Origin: an uncultured Lachnospiraceae bacterium
GTDB lineage: Bacteria > Bacillota > Clostridia > Lachnospirales > Lachnospiraceae
Assembly (NCBI GenBank): GCA_910588215.1
Contig: CAJUQJ010000004.1
Location: 1 to 64,000, forward strand
Reading direction: 5' to 3'
Length of the DNA stretch: 64,000 bases
Position 1 is the first letter of the stretch. Each line of letters opens with the position of its first letter. The notes beneath the pieces were generated by a model. The model had not been told where the DNA came from. It saw nothing but the letters and a program-made list of their open reading frames with translations, and ran no database searches. Shown here piece by piece: positions 1 to 8,506 of this stretch. The position numbers and the translations under genes were made by a program.

Positions 1-175
1 CCAATATTTATTCAGGCAATGTTCGGTAATTTGTGCTGGGAAAGTTGAGTTATTAATGTGATGCTTCTAAATACGACTGCCTGAAAATAAAGGCTGTGGG
101 ATGCGTTACGATTCGATGTCTTATGCAAGATCCGATGGTGAGCGAAAAAACGTTTATAAATTTGTGAAAATCATA

Positions 176-204
176 TTGCCTTTGTGAAGATGATGTGTTA
201 TACT
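176..204 (+). promoter_or_regulatory. Candidate sigma-A promoter in the 5' intergenic region
   Basis: Bases 1-391 contain no convincing gene. The one regulatory signal I see is TTGCCT (176-181), a 17-base spacer and TATACT (199-204), which resembles a vegetative promoter pointing toward the nuclease gene about 190 bases downstream. The -35 box is imperfect and no transcript data support it, so this is a tentative call. Confidence 0.3.
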
Positions 205-391
205 TCCAGTAATAAAACAAATCTTGATTCTTAAAAGCGCACAGTATATAAAGCTGTTTCTTTATCCTTTGCGACAACATTCTGTGTGTGGTCGGGCGGT
301 TCTGCCGAAGATTCACATTTGTTTGGCAGGATTGTTTCATATATTCTATAGGGGCTTTCCTGCGTCAAATTTGTAAACAGGGAGGTTTATA

Positions 392-1291
392 GTGGAAGTG
401 AAGAATGTTTTGGAAATCTATGAACAGAAGAGGGAACGGGTACAGGAATTCAATCTGACCAATGATTTATTTGCAGGAAAAGTATTTGAGGATGTGGAAG
501 CTAGCCAGGAACTTTGCAGTATCCTGATGCAGAAGCCGGGCCTTCGTCTTAAGAGTGTCAGGACACAATATGTGATCAGGAATTTGCAGAGCCATTCGGT
601 GCAGTTGGATTTTTTGGCCGAAGAGGAGATCGGCAATATGATCAACGTAGAATTTCAGATGTACAGTGAGGATGAGCCGTTTAGAAGAACTCGGTATTAC
701 ACATCATGTATTGACATGAGCATTCTGGAAAAAGGCAGGGAATACTATGAACTGCCGGACGTGACGGTACTCTACATTACGAAAAGCGATTTTATTGGCC
801 ATAAGAGGGGATCTTATCAGATTCATAGGAAGGCAGGAGACAAGAGCCAGTCGATTGATGTGGGCAACGGAGTGCATGAGAGATATTTTAATCTGAAGTA
901 TTCGACCAAGGATGCGAAGATTGACGAATTGCTGCGCTATTTGCAGGATTCGGATCCATTTTATCAGACAGAATCGTTTCCAAGGATCGTGGAGCGAGTA
1001 AACTTTTACAAGATTCAGCGAAAGGGAGTGGACATTATGTGTGAGATAACGGATAGAATCAGGAGAGAAGGTAAAATAGAAGGTAAAATAGAAGGTAAAA
1101 TAGAAGACATTATGCAATTACTGGAAGAGTTGGGGAAGATTCCAACAAAGATTGCGCAGCAGATCACGCAGGAGACAGATCTGAATGTTTTGGCCGGATG
1201 GCTAAAATGTGCTGCGGCGGTATCCAGCATATCAGAGTTTGAGGCGAGGATGTCAGGATTTACACCGGAAGCAGGAAACGAATCGTACTGA
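392..1291 (+). CDS. Rpn family PD-(D/E)XK nuclease / putative transposase
   Basis: A 299-residue protein resembling the Rpn (recombination-promoting nuclease, PD-(D/E)XK nuclease family transposase, PF12784) group. Rpn proteins in E. coli are DNA endonucleases that promote RecA-independent recombination; the role here is inferred. The nuclease core is visible around residues 65-100, where LDFLAEE is followed by NVEFQMYS, matching the D...ExQ arrangement of the fold. The C-terminal region holds three GKIE repeats and a helical tail. The start is GTG at 392, preceded by GGAGG at 381-385. It appears to be a single gene; the next gene lies on the other strand. The chief uncertainty is function, not family. 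Confidence 0.8.
   Translation: MEVKNVLEIYEQKRERVQEFNLTNDLFAGKVFEDVEASQELCSILMQKPGLRLKSVRTQYVIRNLQSHSVQLDFLAEEEIGNMINVEFQMYSEDEPFRRTRYYTSCIDMSILEKGREYYELPDVTVLYITKSDFIGHKRGSYQIHRKAGDKSQSIDVGNGVHERYFNLKYSTKDAKIDELLRYLQDSDPFYQTESFPRIVERVNFYKIQRKGVDIMCEITDRIRREGKIEGKIEGKIEDIMQLLEELGKIPTKIAQQITQETDLNVLAGWLKCAAAVSSISEFEARMSGFTPEAGNESY
1067..1106 (+). repeat. In-frame 12-bp tandem repeat in the Rpn gene
   Basis: Three perfect copies of GAAGGTAAAATA (1067-1102) plus a partial fourth encode repeated GKIE in the linker between the nuclease core and the C-terminal helices. The unit is a multiple of three, so changes in copy number would alter linker length without breaking the frame. Confidence 0.9.
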
Positions 1292-1363
1292 GCCAGGTGC
1301 CGTGCTTGCACGGGCACTTGGCGAATGGCTGTGGGGTATTCTGCTTGCTGCGGCAGCCCGGAA

Positions 1364-1690
1364 TTACCAGCGTTTCATATTTTTGGCAAATTTCTCGGCA
1401 TATGCCTGTTTCAACTCCTTGGCGGTTATTCCATAGCAAAGCAGCACATCATTATAGTACATGAGAACATCGGGCAGTTCCTCGACCAGATCCTTTCTTA
1501 AAGAGTCGTCTGTGGAGGCGGCTGCGCCGCCGTGTTTCTTCACGATATCAATGACTTCGCCGATCTCACCGATCATCCATAACAGCTTGTTCTGTCCTGT
1601 TTCCGGGCAGATGGATTCCCATTTATGCTTATATTTGTCTTGCAGGGTTCTCTGCATTTCCTTCATTTCGTTTATGCCAAAATCGTCCAT
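1364..1690 (-). CDS. MazG-like nucleotide pyrophosphohydrolase
   Basis: A 108-residue protein of the all-alpha MazG/dUTPase-like NTP pyrophosphohydrolase superfamily, expected to hydrolyse nucleoside triphosphates to monophosphates and pyrophosphate. The metal-binding signature is visible as GEIGEVID followed about 30 residues later by EELPDVLMYY, the paired ExxE...ExxD acids on two helices. I chose the ATG at 1690 (MDDFGIN), not the one at 1714, because TCCTCC on the plus strand at 1699-1704 places a GGAGG about eight bases before it. Length is typical of single-domain MazG-like proteins. The substrate cannot be read from the sequence. The neighbouring HD gene is in the same orientation, about 100 bases upstream. 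Confidence 0.75.
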   Translation of the reverse strand: MDDFGINEMKEMQRTLQDKYKHKWESICPETGQNKLLWMIGEIGEVIDIVKKHGGAAASTDDSLRKDLVEELPDVLMYYNDVLLCYGITAKELKQAYAEKFAKNMKRW

Positions 1691-1790
1691 CTTGTTTTCC
1701 TCCGTAAATGCCATTTGTGGTTACCTGATCTCTGAATGGGAATCTCAGTCATTGCAGAAAACGGTATGATGAATTATGATTCGTGATATA

Positions 1791-2507
1791 TTAATGTGAA
1801 CCGGTATCTGGGGCAGTTGTATGCAGTTTATCTTCCAGGACATTGTTAAGTTCATCTATGCCACTCTGGTACGATGCATTTATTTCCTGATACAGCTTGT
1901 TATAAAATGCAACGGCAATATGCTGTCGCTCTTTGGCGATGGCCGTAGCTTTTTCCGTATAAAAGCTGGAATATAAATTTTCCAGTTTATACTTATATTC
2001 CTGGAAGAAAGATGGCGTGCTGTCATTTTCGCCTGTCAAAACGACTCCATTTGGCAGCACAGAATATAATGGCTCGGAAACGATGCCTTTATAAAGCAGT
2101 GTCCTTGCAATTCCAATCGCTCCTGCGACATCTAACTTATCGGCATCAAATAAAATTTTTGCCTCTAAACTTTGAGGAGGTTCTTCTTTTCTATAGCGGT
2201 GTGTCCTGATACACTGCTTTACCTGTTCTGCATAGAATGCTTCAAAACCATGGGTTTTAAGAAATTGCCAGGCTTTTTCGCTTCCCACGATTGCATGACA
2301 TAAAGCGGGATTTTCAAATTGTTCTTTTCTTCCGATGTCATGTAATAGACACGCCGCGATCAGGACGTCATAATTCACATCCGTTTCGGTCTTCGCAATC
2401 TCCAGAGCATTGTACAATACGCGATATATATGCTCCTTATCGTGGGCGGCATCATCCATTGAGCAAAGCATAAATTCTTCCAGCAGACAATAAGTTTCTC
2501 TGTTCAT
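1791..2507 (-). CDS. HD-domain phosphohydrolase
   Basis: A 238-residue HD-superfamily protein. The metal-binding set is visible: a first histidine in HDKEHIYRV, the defining HD pair in CLLHDIGRKE, and a later aspartate in FDADKLD. Proteins of this type are metal-dependent phosphohydrolases acting on nucleotides or related phosphates; substrate is unknown here. GGAGG lies just upstream of the ATG at 2507. It is in the same orientation as the MazG-like gene, so the two may form a small nucleotide-cleaning unit, although the gap of about 100 bases leaves co-transcription unproven. Confidence 0.8.
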   Translation of the reverse strand: MNRETYCLLEEFMLCSMDDAAHDKEHIYRVLYNALEIAKTETDVNYDVLIAACLLHDIGRKEQFENPALCHAIVGSEKAWQFLKTHGFEAFYAEQVKQCIRTHRYRKEEPPQSLEAKILFDADKLDVAGAIGIARTLLYKGIVSEPLYSVLPNGVVLTGENDSTPSFFQEYKYKLENLYSSFYTEKATAIAKERQHIAVAFYNKLYQEINASYQSGIDELNNVLEDKLHTTAPDTGSH

Positions 2508-2536
2508 GTATTACCTCCCTGCAAAGAGACTTCCTG

Positions 2537-3394
2537 TTATGGCCGTGGTTTTCTGAGCGGGCATTCGGACACACTGATCTTATCTTTCAGCACACCCAGC
2601 CCGCAGTCCTCCAGATAGTCCTGCAGGATGGGCAGGGATTGGGAGGAGGTGGGACCGATAATGATCTCGCCTACCAGGTCGGACAGGCTAAGATCCAGTT
2701 CGCCGCACATCTTACACAGATCAAGCGGATAGTATTTTTTGATCCGTTCCGAGGATACATGGTACTTAGGCTCCATGGTAAAACCGCATTTTGCAGATGA
2801 TTCGGTCGAGAGGTTGACCATCTGGTCAATAAAGGGCGATACCACGAGGCGGACTTCCTTTTCGCTTGCAAAAGAGGGATGTTTGAAGGCGGCGGATTGC
2901 AGCCAGGCATCGTTCATCAGATTCTGCAGGGAGGGAAAGCAGGAAGAAAAAGTATCCGCATCTTTGACCATTTCATAGAAATCGTCTACAAGGCGGTGTT
3001 CCCGCATGTCGGTCTGATAGTATACTTTCTGGAGCGATATGACGCCGCCCACCATCTTTTGCATCAGGTCTTCGTGGAAGGCGATACATACACCCTGTCC
3101 GAGATAGCCATACCGCTCCCACTGCGCGGCGTCATCCCGGTATTCAGAGAAACAGGCTGCATAGGCGGAATAATGGAATTCTTCTTCCAGCTCTTTCTGA
3201 AAGAAGGCTTCGACTTCGCGGCATTTATCTTGCGCCCCGCTCTGCGCAAGCCTCTCGGTCACAGCTTTGCATATGCCGTTCATGAAAAGCCGCATCTCGG
3301 AAGCATCGTTCATATTCAGAATATTATTGAGCCGCAGCTGTGCACAGCGGATGATACCGTCGAAAGCGGCAAAGGTGGTGTAGTGGTAAAGCAT
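2537..3394 (-). CDS. DUF2971 family protein
   Basis: A 285-residue protein whose opening (LYHYTTFAAFDGII) and later YAACFSEYRDDAAQWERYG segment are characteristic of the DUF2971 family. Members are scattered through bacterial accessory regions and have no firmly assigned biochemical activity. No signal peptide or membrane segment is visible, so it should be cytoplasmic. GGAGGC precedes the ATG at 3394 by a normal distance. The HD gene follows after about 30 bases in the same direction, so these may be co-transcribed. I cannot assign a reaction. Confidence 0.75.
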   Translation of the reverse strand: MLYHYTTFAAFDGIIRCAQLRLNNILNMNDASEMRLFMNGICKAVTERLAQSGAQDKCREVEAFFQKELEEEFHYSAYAACFSEYRDDAAQWERYGYLGQGVCIAFHEDLMQKMVGGVISLQKVYYQTDMREHRLVDDFYEMVKDADTFSSCFPSLQNLMNDAWLQSAAFKHPSFASEKEVRLVVSPFIDQMVNLSTESSAKCGFTMEPKYHVSSERIKKYYPLDLCKMCGELDLSLSDLVGEIIIGPTSSQSLPILQDYLEDCGLGVLKDKISVSECPLRKPRP

Positions 3395-3433
3395 GTGGCG
3401 CCTCCATAGAATGATGTGTAAAAGACTGACTGG

Positions 3434-3768
3434 TTAAACGAGGAATGGCCCTGATACGATTAGTGCAATACCGAGCAATATAGCCATGATGCCTTTGAGT
3501 TTGGTGAAGAATAAGGTTGAAAAATCACACTGATGTGCTGATTTTTCAACTGCGAGTTTGTGCCGGAGCCACAAACTCGAGATCGCAGAGCCAAATTTGA
3601 AATTTGGCTCGCGGCCTTCGCAAAAGAACTGCTTCGGCATGGAGGTAAATATGATTCAGACGGTTCATCTATTTTGCAAAACTCCATTTTCCAGACCAGA
3701 TCAGGTTTTTTTAAAGCAGCCAGACCCCATAGGACAAAAAAGATTCCGGATAATATAGGCAATGCCAT
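3434..3768 (-). pseudogene. Small membrane protein gene (DUF6199-like), split by a 131-bp element
   Basis: On the minus strand a short membrane protein begins MALPILSGIFFVLWG and runs to PSESY, is interrupted by the structured element at 3515-3645, and resumes as FFTKLKGIMAILLGIALIV in a different frame up to the stop. Removing exactly the element joins the halves in frame and gives an intact protein of about 66-67 residues with two hydrophobic segments and a central KPDLVWK motif. That layout resembles small DUF6199-type membrane proteins (inference from memory). As it stands the reading frame shifts inside the element, so the gene is probably inactive. Confidence 0.75.
3515..3645 (+). mobile_element. 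Structured 131-bp element, copy A
   Basis: The element starts GGTTGAAAAATC and ends CATGGAGG. It contains three hairpins: (1) arms GTTGAAAAATCA/TGATTTTTCAAC with an inner CAC-TGAT-GTG and one unpaired C; (2) CGAGTTTGTG/CACAAACTCG; (3) GAGCCAAATTT/AAATTTGGCTC flanked by CGC and GCG. It is preceded by TAA, splits a small gene exactly, and shares 116 identical bases with copy B (26160-26275). It encodes nothing obvious and is probably non-autonomous. Structure and target preference recall elements moved by Y1 transposases of the IS200/IS605 or RAYT type, which is an inference. Confidence 0.8.
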
Positions 3769-4020
3769 GGCAATAATTCCTTTCTTCCAGGATTATTAAT
3801 AGTATTGTACTCTCTTTTTTGTATGGACACAACTTTTAAAACATAATAGAATAAGAACCAAAGCAGATGCTGAGTTACTTTTCAAGGGCATCAGTTCAAA
3901 CAGGTCGGTGTATTTATTGCACTGACGGTACGAAAGGGCAGAGGCATTGTGGTCGGAGCAGACAGAGGGTAAAATAGAAGCAGACAAAAATTTGACGTGT
4001 ATAAGTTAGGAGGAATGATC

Positions 4021-4818
4021 ATGGCGAACGGAAGATTTGAATTTAACTCGGATTGTTTGAGAAGGATGGTGAATTTCCATATTGTGCTTCCAAATGATCT
4101 GCCGAAAGAATGGACGGCGGACAATCCGCACTACAAACGTCCGATGAAGACTTTGTTCCTGCTGCACGGTTATACCGGGAACAGTATGGACTGGATGACG
4201 GGAAGCGCAGTCTGTGAACTGGCGGGGAATTATAACCTGGCGGTGGTGTGTCCTGCCGGGGAGAATTCTTTCTACCTGGATGGCCCGGAGACAGGGCGTA
4301 AGTATGCAACCTATGTGGGAGAAGAGCTGGTGCAGTATGTGCGGAAGACGTTCAGACTGGCGGAGCGGATGGAGGATACCTATATCGGCGGACTGTCCAT
4401 GGGCGGCTTTGGGGCGATCCATACCGCGCTGCAGTTTAACTACAATTTTGCCAGGGCATTCGCACTGTCTTCGGCGTTGATCGTACACGAGGTTGCGCAT
4501 ATGCAGCCGGGCGGCGGGAATCCGGTAGCCAATTATGAGTATTACAGACTGATGTTTGGAGAACCGGATAAACTGCTCACGAGCATCAACAATCCGGAGG
4601 AGCTGATCCGGCGACATCAGGCGGTGGGTGACAGGATACCGGCAATCTTCATGGCCTGCGGGACGGAGGACGGACTGCTGGAAAACAACCGGGAACTTCG
4701 CGATTTCCTGCAGGAGAAGGGCGTCAAGCATGTTTACCATGAGAGTCCGGGTATTCATAACTGGGCTTTCTGGAATCAGTATCTGGAGCCGGCGATCCAG
4801 TGGATGCTGGAAGAGTAG
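4021..4818 (+). CDS. Esterase of the alpha/beta-hydrolase fold (esterase D/PF00756 type)
   Basis: A 265-residue serine esterase. The nucleophile elbow is GLSMGGFGA (near residue 129), an oxyanion-side LLHGYTGN lies near residue 50, and a catalytic histidine is likely in GIHNWAFWNQ near the end; FMACGTEDG supplies the probable acid. Relatives hydrolyse acetyl or feruloyl esters on short acids or on decorated polysaccharides. There is no signal peptide, so it should act in the cytoplasm, for example on imported acetylated oligosaccharides. The ATG at 4021 is preferred over the GTG at 3997 because AGGAGG lies about eight bases before it. Bases 3769-4020 upstream show no gene. Confidence 0.8.
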   Translation: MANGRFEFNSDCLRRMVNFHIVLPNDLPKEWTADNPHYKRPMKTLFLLHGYTGNSMDWMTGSAVCELAGNYNLAVVCPAGENSFYLDGPETGRKYATYVGEELVQYVRKTFRLAERMEDTYIGGLSMGGFGAIHTALQFNYNFARAFALSSALIVHEVAHMQPGGGNPVANYEYYRLMFGEPDKLLTSINNPEELIRRHQAVGDRIPAIFMACGTEDGLLENNRELRDFLQEKGVKHVYHESPGIHNWAFWNQYLEPAIQWMLEE

Positions 4819-4905
4819 AAATCAGGTATAGAAGCATAGGAGTTATTTCAGAAAAGAGAAAAAGCATCAGTGTTTGATCGAAAGATTGTCAGAGGGAGAT
4901 TGAAT

Positions 4906-6654
4906 ATGGCGAGAACGATTCGGATCGGCGGACAGGATTTTGAGAGGATCAGGGTAAATAATAATTTCTATATCGACAAGACCGATTTTATCAAAAAGTG
5001 GTGGGAGGCGGAGGATGATGTAACCTTGATCACGCGCCCGAGACGGTTTGGCAAGACGCTGAATATGAGTATGCTGGAGCAGTTTTTTTCCGTGAAGTAT
5101 GCCGGACGCGGAGAGCTGTTTGAAGGGCTTTCCATATGGAAGGAAGAAAAGTACCGGCAGATGCAGGGAACCTGGCCGGTGCTTTCCATCAGCTTCGCGC
5201 GGGTCAAGGAGAATACCTTCAGAGAGGCAAGACGGAGCATCTGTAGAATCATTGAAGAGCAGTATAATAAGAATGAGTATCTGCTTAAGGGCGATCTGCT
5301 CAATGAGAAAGAGCGGGCGTTCTATCAGGAGGTTACCGCCGATATGTCGGACAGCACGGCGGCGGCATCTCTGCGGGCAATGGCGGATTTTCTCTGCAAA
5401 TATCATGGAAAAAAGGCGATCATTCTTCTGGATGAGTATGACACGCCGATGCAGGAAGCGTATGTGAGCGGATATTGGGAAGAGATGGTGGCTTTCATAA
5501 GAAGCCTGTTTAATGCTGCGTTTAAAACAAATCCTTATCTGGAGCGGGCGCTGCTGACAGGCATTACGAGAGTCAGTAAGGAGTCTATTTTTTCCGATTT
5601 GAATAATCTGAAAATAGTGACAGCCATTACAGAGAAATATGAGGAATGCTTTGGATTTACGGAGAAGGAAGTTTTTACTGCTTTGGAGGAGTATGGGCTG
5701 TCAGATCAGAGGCAGAAGGTCAAAGACTGGTATGATGGTTTTACCTTCGGAGAAAAGAGCGATATCTATAACCCATGGTCAATTATCAATTATCTTGATG
5801 AAAAGAAAGTCGGTGCCTATTGGGCCAACACCAGTTCCAACAGTCTGGTGGGAAAGCTGCTCAGAGAAGGAAATGCGACTATCAAACAGGCATTTGAGGA
5901 TTTACTGCACGGCGGAAAGATCAGAATGGAGATTGATGAGCAGATTGTCTATAACCAGTTATCTGCGAAGAAGAATGCGGTTTGGAGCCTGTTGCTTGCC
6001 AGCGGTTATCTGAAGGTGGTGAGTACGACGCTGATGGAAGAAACAGGGCGTACCTATTATGATCTGGCCCTGACCAACAGGGAAGTCACCCTGATGTTTG
6101 AGATCATGATCCAGGACTGGTTTTCCGGGAACGGGGATTATAATGATTTTATCAAAGCGCTCCTGCAGGATGACGTGGATGCCATGAATGAGTATATGAA
6201 CAGGGTGGCCTTTGACTCTTTCAGTTATTTTGATACGGGAAAGAATCCGGGAAGGACAGAGCCTGAGAAATTCTATCATGGATTTGTGCTGGGGCTGATG
6301 GTGGATTTATCGGACCGCTACCTGCTTAGATCCAACCGGGAGAGCGGCTTCGGAAGATATGATGTGATGCTGGAACCGAAGCGTGCCGGGGATGATGCTT
6401 TTATTCTGGAATTCAAGGTTTTTCAGCCAAGGAAGGAGCAAGATCTGGAAGAGACGGTGGCTTCCGCACTGGCGCAGATAGAAGAGAAAGGGTATGCCGC
6501 GGAATTACTGGAGCGGGGAATTCCGGCAGAGCGTATCCGCAGGTACGGATTTGCATTCTGCGGGAAGGAAGTGCTGATCGGCGGGGGAAAACAGATTGAC
6601 AGCAGGAGAAGCAAAGTAAATCAGGAACAGCAAGGTAAGTCAGGAACAGAATAG
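4906..6654 (+). CDS. AAA-ATPase-like protein with C-terminal PD-(D/E)XK nuclease domain
   Basis: A 582-residue two-domain protein. The N-terminal AAA-ATPase-like domain (PF09820 type) carries the P-loop variant RPRRFGKTLNMS near residue 45 and a Walker B KAIILLDEYDTP near residue 175. The C-terminal nuclease domain (PF08011/PD-(D/E)XK type) shows GRYDVMLEP followed by FILEFKVF, giving the D...ExK acids. Such proteins are multiplied in Lachnospiraceae and Bacteroidetes; their role is not established and has been suggested to be defensive or selfish. The ATG at 4906 follows AGAGGGAGA; the in-frame GTG at 4870 has no ribosome site. It is a distant relative of the pair at 40701 and 47709. Confidence 0.85.
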   Translation: MARTIRIGGQDFERIRVNNNFYIDKTDFIKKWWEAEDDVTLITRPRRFGKTLNMSMLEQFFSVKYAGRGELFEGLSIWKEEKYRQMQGTWPVLSISFARVKENTFREARRSICRIIEEQYNKNEYLLKGDLLNEKERAFYQEVTADMSDSTAAASLRAMADFLCKYHGKKAIILLDEYDTPMQEAYVSGYWEEMVAFIRSLFNAAFKTNPYLERALLTGITRVSKESIFSDLNNLKIVTAITEKYEECFGFTEKEVFTALEEYGLSDQRQKVKDWYDGFTFGEKSDIYNPWSIINYLDEKKVGAYWANTSSNSLVGKLLREGNATIKQAFEDLLHGGKIRMEIDEQIVYNQLSAKKNAVWSLLLASGYLKVVSTTLMEETGRTYYDLALTNREVTLMFEIMIQDWFSGNGDYNDFIKALLQDDVDAMNEYMNRVAFDSFSYFDTGKNPGRTEPEKFYHGFVLGLMVDLSDRYLLRSNRESGFGRYDVMLEPKRAGDDAFILEFKVFQPRKEQDLEETVASALAQIEEKGYAAELLERGIPAERIRRYGFAFCGKEVLIGGGKQIDSRRSKVNQEQQGKSGTE

Positions 6655-6668
6655 AGGGTAATGAAAGT

Positions 6669-6701
6669 AAACCATCGGTGTAACGCGAACCGGTGGTTTT
6701 T
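6669..6701 (+). terminator. Rho-independent terminator
   Basis: AAACCATCGGT pairs with ACCGGTGGTTT around a nine-base loop and runs into a T-rich tail, just after the AAA/PD-(D/E)XK gene. Confidence 0.75.
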
Positions 6702-6743
6702 GTCATATAAGATTAGGGTGTCGAAATCTTATTTTATCCCTGG

Positions 6744-6774
6744 CCTGGTGTACCAGGATGACAGAATTCTGTCA
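6744..6774. promoter_or_regulatory. Two dyads upstream of the sugar ABC operon
   Basis: A short hairpin CCTGG-TGTA-CCAGG (6744-6757) is followed at once by the perfect 16-base palindrome TGACAGAATTCTGTCA (6759-6774). They lie about 160 bases before the binding-protein start codon, a natural place for an operator. The cognate protein is unknown; the AraC-type response regulator at the end of this module is one candidate. Confidence 0.45.
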
Positions 6775-6930
6775 TGCACAAGACAGTTGTGTTATAGACG
6801 AAAGAATTGAAAAAAACTTATACTAACCGAGGAAAGCAAAACAATAAAACTGCAGGGATGCGCCGGCGAGACAGAAAGCAGAGCGGCATGACGGCAAAGC
6901 ATCTGCAGAAGTGAGAAGGGAGCATATAAC

Positions 6931-8484
6931 ATGAAGAAGAGAGTAGTATCCTGGTTATTAACGGGAATCCTGGCGGTAAGCATGCTGACAGGATGCGGAG
7001 ACAGCGCAAAGCAGGATAATGGCGGCAGCGCCGAAACTGAGGCCGCAGCAAAGACGCAGACAGAAGGCGAAGGAGGCAACGTGGTGAACGGTATCGATAT
7101 CAGTGAACCTTACGAGGCCACAATGGTATTGATCGGCAGCCAGCAGGCTGATCAGCAGATGGTGCTGGATAAGATCAATGAGATCCTGATGCGGGATATC
7201 AATACGAAGATGGATATTGTTATGCTGTCCATGGGCGATTTTACGACGCAGCTTCCACTCATGCTGCAGGGCGGTGATAAGGTGGATCTGGTTCCGGTGA
7301 TCAACAGTTTTGCGGGCACTTTTATCAACAATAAGATGGTGCTGGATCTGAGCGGCTATGTGGAGCAGTACGGCGTCAACATGAAAGAAGCGTTTGCGGA
7401 TATGGGTGAAGAGCTGCTGTATACGGGCTGCATCAATGACTTTATGTTCGGTATTCCGGTAGTCAAGGGTTCTTCCGGTGTTTCTACGATCTGTATGCGT
7501 GCGGACTGGCTGGAGGAGGCCGGGTTTACCAGAGAAGATATCAAAGGCGTGGAGGATATGGATCAGGTATATGAGAAAGTATATGCCAATCATCCGGAAG
7601 CCATTATGATGTGGATGACGAAGGGCAATACGGCGGACAGCAGATATGAGGTTACGGATCCGCTGACAGATTATAACGGGGTGCTGCTCAACTATGGTGA
7701 GAAGCCGGAGGTCGTGAATTATTTTGCCAGTGATGAGTATAAGGAGCTGGTGACAAGGCATTATGAGTGGGCGCAGAAAGGGTGGATCTCCAAAGATGCG
7801 GCGACGACTACGGATACGGCGGCCAGCGCCATACAGGCGGGAAGAGCCTTTTCCTATTATACACCGGGCGGCCCTGATGCGGAGGCGGCCAACAGCGCGG
7901 GCAGCGGGACGGAAATGATCTGCGTGCCGGTAACGGAAGGACAGCTGACCACCACCGGTTACTGCTGGAACAGCTGGGGCATCGCGCAGGCCAGTGAGAA
8001 TCCGGAAAGAGCGTTCCTGCTCCTTGACTATCTTTACAACAGCGGCGAAGTGACAGACCTGATCAATTTCGGTATCGAGGGGACCCATTACGTAGTAGGA
8101 GAAGACGGACTCTATCACTATCCGGATGGCGTTGACCTTACAAGTTCTTCCTATACATTTAACCAGGGATGGGAGCTTCCGAATCAGTTCCGGGGTGGTA
8201 TCTGGGAAGGAAACGATCCTGATCTCTGGGAGAAAAATATCGAAGCGACGAAATCCGCCAAGCATTCCTGCGCACTCGGATTCGCCTACGACAGCAGCGC
8301 GCTCAGCACGGAGATCGCAGCCCTTTCCAATATTAAGAGCCAGTATATCGACTCGCTTAACACCGGGGCAGTAGATCCGTCCGTTGAACTGCCAAAGTTC
8401 CTGGAAGAGCTGGACAATGCGGGTATGCAGAAGGTGATCGAAGAGAAGCAGGCACAGCTGGATGCCTGGTATGCATCGAAATAA
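6931..8484 (+). CDS. Carbohydrate ABC transporter substrate-binding lipoprotein
   Basis: A 517-residue lipoprotein that captures a sugar or oligosaccharide outside the membrane and delivers it to the two permeases encoded next. The signal peptide ends in the lipobox MLTGC (cysteine near residue 22), followed by an acidic, Gly/Ala-rich linker. The mature part has the family-1 binding-protein look (LPLMLQGGDKVDLVPV). The C-terminal segment ending in EEKQAQLDAWYASK resembles the DUF3502-type tail of LipO-like proteins. A second system at 28055-31617 has a protein with the same tail. No ATPase gene is present; these importers commonly share an MsmK-type ATPase encoded elsewhere. The exact ligand is not readable. 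Confidence 0.88.
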   Translation: MKKRVVSWLLTGILAVSMLTGCGDSAKQDNGGSAETEAAAKTQTEGEGGNVVNGIDISEPYEATMVLIGSQQADQQMVLDKINEILMRDINTKMDIVMLSMGDFTTQLPLMLQGGDKVDLVPVINSFAGTFINNKMVLDLSGYVEQYGVNMKEAFADMGEELLYTGCINDFMFGIPVVKGSSGVSTICMRADWLEEAGFTREDIKGVEDMDQVYEKVYANHPEAIMMWMTKGNTADSRYEVTDPLTDYNGVLLNYGEKPEVVNYFASDEYKELVTRHYEWAQKGWISKDAATTTDTAASAIQAGRAFSYYTPGGPDAEAANSAGSGTEMICVPVTEGQLTTTGYCWNSWGIAQASENPERAFLLLDYLYNSGEVTDLINFGIEGTHYVVGEDGLYHYPDGVDLTSSSYTFNQGWELPNQFRGGIWEGNDPDLWEKNIEATKSAKHSCALGFAYDSSALSTEIAALSNIKSQYIDSLNTGAVDPSVELPKFLEELDNAGMQKVIEEKQAQLDAWYASK

Positions 8485-8506
8485 CGGAGAGGGAAGGTTG
8501 GGTCTT

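Noticed and set aside
53..340. A 95-codon frame on the minus strand near the left end
   Set aside because: No ribosome site, no recognisable motif, and amino-acid composition looks random.
3512..3648. A 3-base target duplication (TAA) around the structured element
   Set aside because: TAA flanks both sides at this copy, but the copy at 20357 has TAA left and AAA right, and both genes are restored in frame without assuming any duplication. Duplication is possible but not supported across copies.
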